Shown here: positions 43,929 to 51,947 of the stretch, piece after piece
Numbering within the stretch: the stretch's first letter is position 1
Layout: each line of letters opens with the position of its first letter
Assembly (NCBI GenBank): GCA_022565355.1
Contig: JAIUMU010000001.1
Coordinates: forward strand, 434,001-498,000
DNA: 64,000 bases
Reading direction: 5' to 3'
Source: Idiomarina sp.
Lineage (GTDB): Bacteria > Pseudomonadota > Gammaproteobacteria > Enterobacterales > Alteromonadaceae
The notes under the pieces: generated by a model
Told to the model about the DNA's origin: nothing
The model's input: the letters and a program-made list of their open reading frames with translations, nothing else
Database searches by the model: none
Program-made: the position numbers and the translations under genes

Positions 43929-46400
43929 TTATTGGAAATAGCCATCAAATAAACGACCAGCCCATACCGAATATTCCGCTCGAGTAATACTTTTGTTCGG
44001 ATTAAATGTTGCTGATATCGTTGGCTCTAAATCAAATAAGCCCTGCTTAATTGTAAAATGCACGTTTGTTACTGATAAGTTCAAGGCTACTTGCACATGA
44101 CCACGCAAATCGCGAGGTATTTCATCTTGGTCTGCAAGCTCTATCGTTTTGCCTTGGTAACTCACCGTAATCGGCTGATCTGGGTCAAACATATGTGCCT
44201 CAGCCTCTAATCCAAGCACTTGCACAAAACTATAAGCAAGGTCCAATTTGCTCACTGCATCACGAGGCGCAAAATCACCAGCCACACTTAATATCGCTGG
44301 TTGTTGAGCATATTCAGTATCACGTAATGCACCACCCAATTGGCTTGCAGCTAGAATGAAGCTTTCCTTATTATGGGTTAACTGAGTAGCGTTTGGTGCA
44401 GGCTCGTTTAATAAATCCCGATATTGGCGAACTGCTGAACCCATTACTAAGTACTCCGCTAATTGCTGACGTTCGAGTTTCGCATTTGGACGAAAGCGGC
44501 CATTATGAAGCCCATCAACTAACCGGCGGCTAATAGCGTATTCAATTGCCCCTTGGAATGGGTGGCCTTCGATATCGTCAATGCCCTCATAACCTTCAGA
44601 TTGTACGAACTCGATATTACCAGAAATGATTTCTGGTACGCCCGGGCCATTCGTGATGCCAAGTGGATCTGCTTCAACTCCCGAGAGTGAGGTTAAGCCG
44701 TAGGCGTATAATTGCCATGTTCCCGGCTGTCCTGGAGCAGAAACACGTAATCCAGTTTCCAGTGCTGGTAGGCTGAGATTGCCGGAATACTCTGTACCAT
44801 CGGGCGCAACCAATACCAACTTAACGGTATTTGCTAAAGTATCGGCACTCGCTTTCACCCAAGCGGTATCACCATCTACAGCAAACGAGAACCGATCAAG
44901 TTCGCCAAGAGGGCTATATAACACCTCAAATGCTTCCACACGCTCACTGATAGAAGTGAGCGCATTAGCATTAAAGCTACGCAAACTATTTACGTTTTGC
45001 TTGAACTCAGGATTTGCGCCTAGTGCTGCAGCAACTGCCGCTCGCGCGTTAATAAAGCCAGCACCTACTTCCCACGTTTCTCTGCCTGGCATGTTGGTTG
45101 CGGTTTCTTTCAGTAGCTCAACATATTCCAACGGCTGCCAATTTGGATTGGCTTCCATCATGAGGGCTAATACACCTGAAACATGCGGCGTAGCCATTGA
45201 AGTTCCAGAAATCATGGTATAGAACGGTAGGTATTCCTCTTCAATCACACCTACATCATTTGCACCGCCATTAGCGGTAAGGTTTGTGGCTGCTCGCGTG
45301 GAAATTGTGTCTACACCTGGTGCAACAATAGTAACATCATTGGTATAGGTCCATTCAGAGCCATCTGGCATGGAAAATGTACCACTCTCCCCCGCTAAAC
45401 CGCGAGATGAAAAGTTCGCTAAATCACCATTTTTTGTTCCTGCGCCAACTGACACGCCCCATGGAATTTGCGCATAAGGATTATGGGTATCTTCACCGGG
45501 GCCAGAGTTACCTGCGGCAAATACTGAAAGAATCCCAAGTTGGTAGGCCTTGTAGGTGGCAAGCGTAATCGGGCCGTTCGGATCAAATTTCCCTGAACTA
45601 CCCCAAGAGTTGCTAATAATTCGAATCGGGCTATCAAACGAGTACACATTACTAATCGCATAGTCAAAGCCACCGAGCGCATCCAATATGGCTATACCAC
45701 CACCTGAACCATAGCCCACGAGATCAGCGTCTGGGGCAACACCCGCATATTTTCCATTCGACATCACACCGTTACCGGCAATAGTGCCAGCTACATGGGT
45801 TCCATGGCCTGAGTTAGTATCCGTGTTGATCTGCCCTTCTAGCCAAGCACCATTGGTGCCAAGAATACGCAGTGCTTGTGCATGCGTTAACCCTTGCACG
45901 TTTTCTACCACGGTATCACCAAAGAAATGATCCTGATGGCTCGCATCAATACCACTATCATGAACCACAACGGTAACGCCCTTACCAGTAAACTCAATGC
46001 CATTCCGATCAATAAAATCCTGGCCTTGTAACTGATCTACACCCGTAATTCTGCGGGAATCCGCATTAAAATACTCCAGCGGACGATTCAACCAAACTGA
46101 ACGTACTTCTGGCTTTTCACTAATTGAGCGAATCTGATCTGGGTTGGCAAGTACGCCGATAATAGGCAATGAGCGAAATTGCACGCCATCGGTGATACCT
46201 AAATCGAGTAATTGAGTGAGTTGATTTTCCGATACCGGTTCGAGCTGGTCATAACTCACCACAACCATTACTTGGTCGGTAATATCCAGCGAATTAAGCG
46301 TAGATTGCAGGGTTTCTCCAAGCACACTTGCTTGCGCCTGCGCAGCCATAGAAAGCCCAATGGCTGCACTTATGGCTAATGAAGTAGCTGTTTTTCTCAT
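43929..46400 (-). CDS. Secreted subtilisin-like serine protease with SLH-like C-terminus (copy 2)
   Basis: Exported S8 family protease of 823 residues, paralogous along its whole length to the protease at 34939-37401. Signal peptide (cleavage near QAQA|S), I9-like propeptide (about 40-108), catalytic Asp148 (VVHDSGID), His199 (GHGTHVAG) and Ser401 (SGTSMATPHVSG), with Asn298 in AAGNSG. The C-terminal region carries SLH-like units: HPFQGAIEYAISRRLVDGLH with FRPNAKLERQQLAEY, then FAPRDAVSKLDLAYSF and FNPNKSITRAEYSVWAGRL. The two copies differ most in the loops of the catalytic domain, for example a longer segment after the Asp. It heads the block of minus-strand genes (secreted protein, FHA-GAF, kinase, HK, RR). 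The promoter holds the shared element. Confidence 0.93.
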   Translation of the reverse strand: MRKTATSLAISAAIGLSMAAQAQASVLGETLQSTLNSLDITDQVMVVVSYDQLEPVSENQLTQLLDLGITDGVQFRSLPIIGVLANPDQIRSISEKPEVRSVWLNRPLEYFNADSRRITGVDQLQGQDFIDRNGIEFTGKGVTVVVHDSGIDASHQDHFFGDTVVENVQGLTHAQALRILGTNGAWLEGQINTDTNSGHGTHVAGTIAGNGVMSNGKYAGVAPDADLVGYGSGGGIAILDALGGFDYAISNVYSFDSPIRIISNSWGSSGKFDPNGPITLATYKAYQLGILSVFAAGNSGPGEDTHNPYAQIPWGVSVGAGTKNGDLANFSSRGLAGESGTFSMPDGSEWTYTNDVTIVAPGVDTISTRAATNLTANGGANDVGVIEEEYLPFYTMISGTSMATPHVSGVLALMMEANPNWQPLEYVELLKETATNMPGRETWEVGAGFINARAAVAAALGANPEFKQNVNSLRSFNANALTSISERVEAFEVLYSPLGELDRFSFAVDGDTAWVKASADTLANTVKLVLVAPDGTEYSGNLSLPALETGLRVSAPGQPGTWQLYAYGLTSLSGVEADPLGITNGPGVPEIISGNIEFVQSEGYEGIDDIEGHPFQGAIEYAISRRLVDGLHNGRFRPNAKLERQQLAEYLVMGSAVRQYRDLLNEPAPNATQLTHNKESFILAASQLGGALRDTEYAQQPAILSVAGDFAPRDAVSKLDLAYSFVQVLGLEAEAHMFDPDQPITVSYQGKTIELADQDEIPRDLRGHVQVALNLSVTNVHFTIKQGLFDLEPTISATFNPNKSITRAEYSVWAGRLFDGYFQ

Positions 46401-46465
46401 AATAATTTCTCCGCGAATTTCAATACAATAAAATGTTAATGAAACGTTACGGAATGAAGAGTGCC

Positions 46466-46505
46466 TGCAGCTAGGTACGATGGGTATAGGGGAGATCCCC
46501 GAACT
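46466..46505 (-). promoter_or_regulatory. Protease promoter element, copy 2
   Basis: GGGGAGATCCCCGAACT (46489-46505) with TGCAGCTA (46466-46473). On the minus strand AGTTCGGGGATCTCCCC stands just upstream of TATACC, about 90 bp before the protease start. The order and spacing match the copy at 37446-37484 within one base. Confidence 0.55.
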
Positions 46506-46508
46506 AAT

Positions 46509-46580
46509 GTATTAACTCAGGTATTAACTCAGGTATTAATGTAGGCTTTAATATAGGTGTTAAAGTAGGTATTAATTTAG
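46509..46580. repeat. Tandem repeat, 6 x 12 bp
   Basis: Six head-to-tail 12-bp units following GTATTAAnnnAG: the first two are identical (GTATTAACTCAG), the next four vary at a few positions. It fills the DNA between the protease promoter and the rplT terminator, at the border of the inserted block. Confidence 0.9.
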
Positions 46581-46585
46581 GTAAA

Positions 46586-46612
46586 ACAAAAAGGGAGCCA
46601 TAAGGCTCCCTT
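46586..46612 (-). terminator. Rho-independent terminator after rplT
   Basis: AAGGGAGCC / GGCTCCCTT stem with a four-base loop; on the minus strand followed by UUUUUGUUUU. It ends the thrS-infC-rpmI-rplT unit, preventing read-through into the protease block. Confidence 0.92.
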
Positions 46613-46634
46613 CAATGCTGACCAGGTTTTCTGC

Positions 46635-46994
46635 TTACGCAGAAAGACCTTCTTTAGCTTTCTCAACCAATGCAGAGAAACCTGCTTGATCGTGAACAGC
46701 GATATCGGCCAAAATCTTACGGTCGATTTCTACTGAAGCTTTCTTTAAGCCATTGATGAAACGGCTGTATGAAAGGCCACCTTGACGTGCAGCAGCATTA
46801 ATACGAACGATCCATAATTGACGGAAAGTACGTTTCTTGTTGCGACGGTCACGGTATGCATATTGACCGGCCTTGGTTACTGCTTGCTTCGCAACGCGGA
46901 ATACGCGACTACGTGCACCATAGTAACCTTTGGCTTGTTTCATTATCTTCTTGTGACGCGCGCGCGCCATTACACCACGTTTTACTCGTGCCAT
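46635..46994 (-). CDS. rplT: 50S ribosomal protein L20
   Basis: Ribosomal protein L20, 119 residues (E. coli 118), needed early in assembly of the 50S subunit and a translational regulator of its own operon in E. coli. The sequence is classic: [52 protein letters not shown] and [13 protein letters not shown]. It follows rpmI after 14 bp. Here it is the last gene of the unit, instead of continuing into pheM-pheST. Confidence 0.98.
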   Translation of the reverse strand: MARVKRGVMARARHKKIMKQAKGYYGARSRVFRVAKQAVTKAGQYAYRDRRNKKRTFRQLWIVRINAAARQGGLSYSRFINGLKKASVEIDRKILADIAVHDQAGFSALVEKAKEGLSA

Positions 46995-47008
46995 GGGTCA
47001 GTCTCCTC

Positions 47009-47206
47009 TTATGCGAACGGTAACATGCGATCTACTAAAGCAACATCGCTCTTATGAACCATGCTCTTTGCACGCAAGTGACGCTTCCGCTTCGAGCTCT
47101 TCTTGGTCAGGATGTGACGCAAGTGAGACTGCTTGCACTTGTAACCACCAGAGGCGGTTTTCTTAAAACGCTTTGAGGCGCTTTTTACACTTTTCATTTT
47201 AGGCAT
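47009..47206 (-). CDS. rpmI: 50S ribosomal protein L35
   Basis: Ribosomal protein L35, 65 residues, the family's usual length. It begins [18 protein letters not shown] and contains [15 protein letters not shown]. The start at 47206 has GGAG eight bases upstream; an in-frame codon ten positions earlier gives an extension with no homology. It lies in the infC-rpmI-rplT order. Confidence 0.97.
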   Translation of the reverse strand: MPKMKSVKSASKRFKKTASGGYKCKQSHLRHILTKKSSKRKRHLRAKSMVHKSDVALVDRMLPFA

Positions 47207-47284
47207 TGCATAAACTCCGCATTGGTTGCCATTCAAGATAACATGGTGAGGTAATCGGACTGATTAGCTTCTTGTGTACCAGTG

Positions 47285-47827
47285 CTACTTGCTACTAATT
47301 GGGGCCAGAACCATAATCATTTGGCGCCCTTCAGCCCTGCGAGGGAACGATTCAAGAGTTGAAACTTCTTCTAAATCGTTTTTAATTCGATCTAGCAATT
47401 CAATTCCAATTTCTTGATGTGCCATTTCTCGGCCACGGAAACGAATGGTAACTTTTGCTTTGTCACCACCCTCAAGAAAGCGACGCAGGTTGCGTAGTTT
47501 TACCTGGTAATCGCCTTCATCAGTTCCAGGGCGGAATTTAACTTCCTTAACCTGAATCTGTTTTTGCTTCTTCTTTTGCTCTTTCTGTTGCTTACTTTTC
47601 TCGTAGAGGAATTTACCGTAATCCATCACACGACACACAGGCGGCTCAGCGTTAGGACTGATTTCCACCAAGTCCATTCCCGCTTCTGCAGCAATTTCGA
47701 GAGCTTCGCTTAAACTAACTATCCCGCGTTGCTCACCTTCGCCGTCTTGTAAACGCACTTCAGGAGCCGTGATAGTTTCATTAATCCGAGTTTTGTCGAC
47801 CTTTTGGCCTTTTTTTCCGCCTTTAAT
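47285..47827 (-). CDS. infC: Translation initiation factor IF-3 with an ATT start codon
   Basis: IF-3, 180 residues from the ATT at 47827-47825, the same length as in E. coli. It prevents premature 50S joining and monitors start-codon choice. The N-terminal domain shows [20 protein letters not shown] and [24 protein letters not shown]; the C-terminal domain shows [27 protein letters not shown]. The codons ATT AAA GGC GGA AAA correspond to E. coli infC, where a rare AUU start allows IF-3 to repress its own translation. A GGAGGA ribosome site lies seven bases before the ATT. The TTG five codons upstream would put that site inside the gene. Confidence 0.96.
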   Translation of the reverse strand: MKGGKKGQKVDKTRINETITAPEVRLQDGEGEQRGIVSLSEALEIAAEAGMDLVEISPNAEPPVCRVMDYGKFLYEKSKQQKEQKKKQKQIQVKEVKFRPGTDEGDYQVKLRNLRRFLEGGDKAKVTIRFRGREMAHQEIGIELLDRIKNDLEEVSTLESFPRRAEGRQMIMVLAPISSK

Positions 47828-47840
47828 TGTGTGTTCCTCC
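47825..47840 (-). promoter_or_regulatory. infC ribosome binding site and ATT start
   Basis: Minus-strand GGAGGA (47835-47840), ACACACA spacer and ATT (47825-47827). The only start consistent with the site is non-canonical and agrees with known IF-3 autocontrol. Confidence 0.9.
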
Positions 47841-47848
47841 AAAAAATT

Positions 47849-49765
47849 TTAAGAAATTACGCGTGATGTTACATCTTCGCGTAAGCGAGCCATGAAGTCG
47901 GCTACTGCAAATTTGCCTAAATCTTCACCTCGCCGGGTTCGCACCGCTACTTGTCCTTCTTCGACTTCGCGATCACCAACCACCAATAAATATGGCACAC
48001 GCTTTATCGTATGCTCGCGGATTTTAAAGCCAATCTTCTCATTTCTCAAGTCAGCTTTTGCTCTAAAACCCTGTTTTTTCAATTCTGCTACCAAATTTTC
48101 AGCATATTCTGCCTGATTATCGGTAATGTTCATTACTACAACCTGATTTGGGGCTAACCATACTGGGAAGTAACCCGCATACTCCTCAATAAGAATTCCC
48201 ATGAAACGCTCGAGTGAACCGAGAATCGCACGGTGAATCATCACTGGGATATGGCGTTCGTTATCTTCACCAACATAAGTGGCGCCTAAACGGTCTGGTA
48301 ACGCAAAATCTAGCTGAATTGTACCACATTGCCAGGATCTTCCTAAACAATCGTGTAAAGTAAATTCAATTTTAGGCCCGTAGAACGCCCCTTCACCCGG
48401 TAAATACTCAAATTCAATGCCGTGGCTCTTCAACGCATCGCTTAAAGCCGCTTCTGCGCGATCCCACATGGCATCGTTACCTAAGCGTTTTTCTGGCCGC
48501 GTTGAGAGTTTTACCACGATTTCTTCAAAGCCGAAGGTTTTATAAACTTCGTACACCATTTCAATACAACCCGCTACTTCGGCTTGCACTTGTTCTGGGG
48601 TACAGAAAATATGAGCATCATCCTGAGTAAAGCCGCGCACACGCATTAAGCCATGCAGCGCCCCACTCGGCTCATTACGGTGGCAGCAGCCAAATTCTGC
48701 CATACGTAATGGCAGATCGCGGTAGGATTTCAGGCCTTGATTAAAAATTTGTACATGCCCTGGACAGTTCATTGGCTTCACTGCGTACTCGCGGTTCTCT
48801 GAGGACGTAGTAAACATCAACTCTGAGAACTTTTCCCAATGCCCTGATTTTTCCCATAGTACGCGGTCCATCATTAATGGGCCTTTTACTTCTTGGTAAT
48901 CATATTCATTAAGCTTTTCGCGAACATATTTTTCTAGTTCTTGGAAAATGCTCCAACCGTTATGATGCCAAAACACCATACCCGGGGCTTCTTCCTGCCA
49001 ATGGAACAAATCTTGCGCCTTACCAATTTTCCGATGATCGCGCTTTTCTGCTTCTTCCAAACGTTGTAAATATGCTTTTAATTCTTTTTTATCAGCCCAA
49101 GCAGTTCCGTATATGCGTTGCAGCATTTTATTATCAGAATTACCACGCCAATAGGCTCCAGCCACTTTCATAATCTTGAAGTGTTGGCAGAAACGCATAT
49201 TTGGCACGTGCGGGCCACGACACATATCCACGTATTCTTCGTGATAATACAGGCCTGGGCGATCATCACGCGCTACGTTTTCATCGAGAATTTCAACTTT
49301 ATAGCTTTCACCACGTTGTACAAACACCTCGCGAGCTTCTTCCCAACTCACGCGTTTCTTCACTACATCGTAGTTGGTTTTCTGTAATTCCTGCATGCGC
49401 TTTTCTAGCGCCTCAAGATCATCCTGTAGGAGAGGCCGATCGATATCAACATCATAGTAGAAACCATTATCAATGGTTGGGCCAATCGCCATTTTGGTGT
49501 TTGGCCATAATTGCTTAATCGCATGGCCAAGCAAATGCGCACATGAGTGGCGAATAATTTCCACGCCTTCGTCATTTTTTGGCGTAATGATGGCTAAATC
49601 CGCATCATTTTCGATAAGCTCACAGGCATCTACCAAGGTGCCATTAATGCGGCCCGCTACTGTTGCTTTGGCTAAACCAGGGCCAATATCATTCGCAACA
49701 TCAAGTACAGACACAGCGTTTGCAAACTCGCGCTTGCTACCATCGGGAAGAGTAATTACAGGCAT
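47849..49765 (-). CDS. thrS: Threonyl-tRNA synthetase
   Basis: Class II aminoacyl-tRNA synthetase of 638 residues (E. coli 642). N-terminal TGS domain ([18 protein letters not shown]), editing domain with [11 protein letters not shown] and the hydrolytic-site region, and a catalytic core with [30 protein letters not shown] and [11 protein letters not shown] (zinc ligands Cys, His, His). The C-terminal anticodon-binding domain ends before infC. Charging of tRNA-Thr with editing of Ser-tRNA is its role. The 165-bp leader holds a GCGCTACTAGCGC inverted repeat (49853-49865). It may contribute to thrS control, but I see no clear anticodon-like operator. Confidence 0.98.
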   Translation of the reverse strand: MPVITLPDGSKREFANAVSVLDVANDIGPGLAKATVAGRINGTLVDACELIENDADLAIITPKNDEGVEIIRHSCAHLLGHAIKQLWPNTKMAIGPTIDNGFYYDVDIDRPLLQDDLEALEKRMQELQKTNYDVVKKRVSWEEAREVFVQRGESYKVEILDENVARDDRPGLYYHEEYVDMCRGPHVPNMRFCQHFKIMKVAGAYWRGNSDNKMLQRIYGTAWADKKELKAYLQRLEEAEKRDHRKIGKAQDLFHWQEEAPGMVFWHHNGWSIFQELEKYVREKLNEYDYQEVKGPLMMDRVLWEKSGHWEKFSELMFTTSSENREYAVKPMNCPGHVQIFNQGLKSYRDLPLRMAEFGCCHRNEPSGALHGLMRVRGFTQDDAHIFCTPEQVQAEVAGCIEMVYEVYKTFGFEEIVVKLSTRPEKRLGNDAMWDRAEAALSDALKSHGIEFEYLPGEGAFYGPKIEFTLHDCLGRSWQCGTIQLDFALPDRLGATYVGEDNERHIPVMIHRAILGSLERFMGILIEEYAGYFPVWLAPNQVVVMNITDNQAEYAENLVAELKKQGFRAKADLRNEKIGFKIREHTIKRVPYLLVVGDREVEEGQVAVRTRRGEDLGKFAVADFMARLREDVTSRVIS

Positions 49766-49930
49766 GATTTTTCCTTTCTACAGTGGTGACACCTACCAAG
49801 TGCCACTTGTATGAGTGAATTCGATGTTATATCGAGATGAAATATGTTGTAAGCGCTACTAGCGCGTTGTTCAATTAATGCAAAAAAGTTGCAGAAAACC
49901 AATAAAATTAAGTGCGCAACTATACCGAAA

Positions 49931-50830
49931 CTAACGTAGGAAAAGCAAGCTTATCCCGGCCATAGCAACCAAAGTTCCCAGCAGTGCGCGGAAGCTTACT
50001 CTGTTCCCACGCACTACATTTAAACCAAGCATAAACAATGGCGCTGTAGAAAGTAATGTTTGGGCGATTCCCGGGGTTACGTAAGCTACCGCAATTTGTT
50101 GCAACCAAATTGCTAAAAAGGTACCCAGAATAATGGCTGTTAACAATACGCCTTTATTAGTTTTCTGTACCGCTTGCCACGTTTGCGCGAGCATTTTTGG
50201 CTTGATAATTAGCAGCGCCAGCGTTAGAACCAGAGTGCCTGCAGAAAGCCGCAGCATTGCTGCTTGCAGTGGATTTATACTGAAGTTTTGAAAGGCGTAA
50301 AACGCCATCACTAACCCTACCGCTTGGCAAAGCGCAGCAGTAACACCGAATAGTAATCCAGCGCGGTTTATCTTCACTCCTGCAATCGGTTGCCGTTCCG
50401 TAAGAACCAGGAGCACACCAGTTATAACCACCATTGCCGCAATAATTTCCCACCAAGTTAATTGCTCGCTTAACGCAAGCCAAGCAATAATCGCAGCAAG
50501 AGGTGGCGCTAGATATTCCAAGAGGATGGTATGAGCCGGGCCTAATCGGCGCAGAGCAGAAAAATAACACGTATCACCGATAGTGATGCCAATTACACCG
50601 CTTAAAAGCAAGAGCAATAAGGGCGTGCTTTGCCATGCTAAATTACTCACATCTATAAATAACCACATGCCAATAAACAACAGCGGCGATGCTAATAAGC
50701 CTTTCACCATATTCAGTTGCGCTGAACTTAAATGGTGGCTGCTTTTGCTATACATCAAAGTTGCAAGCGCCCAACAAAAGGCTGCGGTAAGCGCCGCTAG
50801 TTGGCCAAAAATAACGGAGTTAAATGCCAT
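49931..50830 (-). CDS. EamA/DMT-family transporter
   Basis: Inner-membrane protein of 299 residues of the drug/metabolite transporter superfamily, with about ten membrane segments in two EamA repeats (about 8-140 and 155-298). Typical are AAFCWALATLMYSKSS at the start, GITIGDTCYFSALRRLGPAHTILLEYLAPPLAAI in the first repeat, and LSTAPLFMLGLNVVRG in the second. Substrates in this family range from amino acids to sugars; none can be assigned. It lies upstream of thrS on the same strand, but a 165-bp gap separates them, so they are probably independent. Confidence 0.92.
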   Translation of the reverse strand: MAFNSVIFGQLAALTAAFCWALATLMYSKSSHHLSSAQLNMVKGLLASPLLFIGMWLFIDVSNLAWQSTPLLLLLLSGVIGITIGDTCYFSALRRLGPAHTILLEYLAPPLAAIIAWLALSEQLTWWEIIAAMVVITGVLLVLTERQPIAGVKINRAGLLFGVTAALCQAVGLVMAFYAFQNFSINPLQAAMLRLSAGTLVLTLALLIIKPKMLAQTWQAVQKTNKGVLLTAIILGTFLAIWLQQIAVAYVTPGIAQTLLSTAPLFMLGLNVVRGNRVSFRALLGTLVAMAGISLLFLR

Positions 50831-50960
50831 GGGTGCAACATATTCCTATAACAATGCGGAACTGAGCGCGAATGAAATGCCAATACCGTAATAAAAATTG
50901 ATGATATCACGGCAGGTTAGCGAGTAGTGCTAGCGATCTTACAGCAAACATGAAGGCCGT

Positions 50961-50969
50961 TGCTATAGT
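50961..50969 (+). promoter_or_regulatory. Extended -10 promoter for the CPXCG gene
   Basis: TGCTATAGT, an extended -10 element 45 bp before the ATG at 51014; an AGGAG ribosome site follows at 51003-51007. Confidence 0.5.
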
Positions 50970-51013
50970 TGAATAAAGGCTTTCTTTTCGCTAGTTCACA
51001 CTAGGAGTAACGC

Positions 51014-51223
51014 ATGAATACGGACAAACTTCATGATGCGCGCGTAAACTGCCCTCACTGTGGGCACACCCTACATTTAGACATTGATGTATCGGAGGGA
51101 GAGCAAGTATTTGCCGATGAATGCCGAGCTTGTGGCGATGTGATTTATCTGCGGCTTTATCGTGATGCCGCAGATGATCGTTTTCACTTACATGTAAGCG
51201 CCGATGACGAACAGTACTATTAA
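51014..51223 (+). CDS. CPXCG-motif cysteine-rich protein
   Basis: Small protein of 69 residues with a zinc-ribbon pattern: CPHCGH (13-18) and CRACGD, each with two cysteines, likely binding one Zn ion. It belongs to the CPXCG-motif-containing family, whose function is unknown. The rest is acidic and the end is DDEQYY. It stands alone, divergent from the EamA gene and convergent with riboflavin synthase. Confidence 0.88.
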   Translation: MNTDKLHDARVNCPHCGHTLHLDIDVSEGEQVFADECRACGDVIYLRLYRDAADDRFHLHVSADDEQYY

Positions 51224-51286
51224 TGCTTGGCCATTACACCAGTAATTACGCTTGGTAATGATTGCCATGGGCGAAACACTAGCCGG

Positions 51287-51913
51287 TTATTCGCGATTTT
51301 GTTGCGCCAACACTCGTTTCACTGTGGTAACGATAGCCATAGTTTGCTGATCGGCTTCAATATTAATTTTCTGGCCCACTTTAGCATTGCCAAGAATCGT
51401 TAATGCTAATGTTTCTGGAATAAGATGCAGCCAAAAACCAGTTTCTGTTACTTCGCCCACGGTAAGGCTAGCACCATCGATAGCCACAAAGCCTTTTGGC
51501 AAAATATACTCTAGCCATTGTGGTTCGAGGGCGAGGAATATTCGGCAATTATTATCACCATCCACTCGCTCTAGCAACGTTGCCGTAGTGTGAATGTGCC
51601 CAGACACAATATGCCCACCCAGTTCACTACCGAACGTAAGCGAGCGTTCAAAATTAACTAAATCTCCCTGCTCCAACAAGCCAATATTGGTTAAGCGTAA
51701 GGTTTCATCAATTACATCAAAGCGCACCAAAGCGTGCTCGGGGCCATGCTCAAAACTTACCACGGTTAAACAACAACCGTTGATTGCAATACTTGCACCT
51801 GTTGCAATACCTTGCAAAAATTCACTAGCTACGCGAAGCTCTAATTGACGAAACTCACCTTTATCAATGATCGTATTAACTGCGGCTTTCGTTTGTATAA
51901 TTCCAGTGAACAT
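51287..51913 (-). CDS. ribE: Riboflavin synthase alpha subunit
   Basis: Riboflavin synthase of 208 residues (E. coli RibC 213), which converts two 6,7-dimethyl-8-ribityllumazine molecules into riboflavin. Two lumazine-binding repeats are clear: MFTGIIQTKAAVN with IAINGCCLTVV, and GHIVSGHIHTTA with VAIDGASLTVGEV. No FMN riboswitch is possible in the 34-bp gap to the divergent DUF3080 gene. Other riboflavin genes are absent here. Confidence 0.96.
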   Translation of the reverse strand: MFTGIIQTKAAVNTIIDKGEFRQLELRVASEFLQGIATGASIAINGCCLTVVSFEHGPEHALVRFDVIDETLRLTNIGLLEQGDLVNFERSLTFGSELGGHIVSGHIHTTATLLERVDGDNNCRIFLALEPQWLEYILPKGFVAIDGASLTVGEVTETGFWLHLIPETLALTILGNAKVGQKINIEADQQTMAIVTTVKRVLAQQNRE

Positions 51914-51947
51914 TGGCTACCTTCGATTTAACAGAAGAAAATGAATC

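Noticed and set aside
51914-51947. FMN riboswitch before riboflavin synthase
   Set aside because: The gap is only 34 bp and lacks the conserved riboswitch elements.
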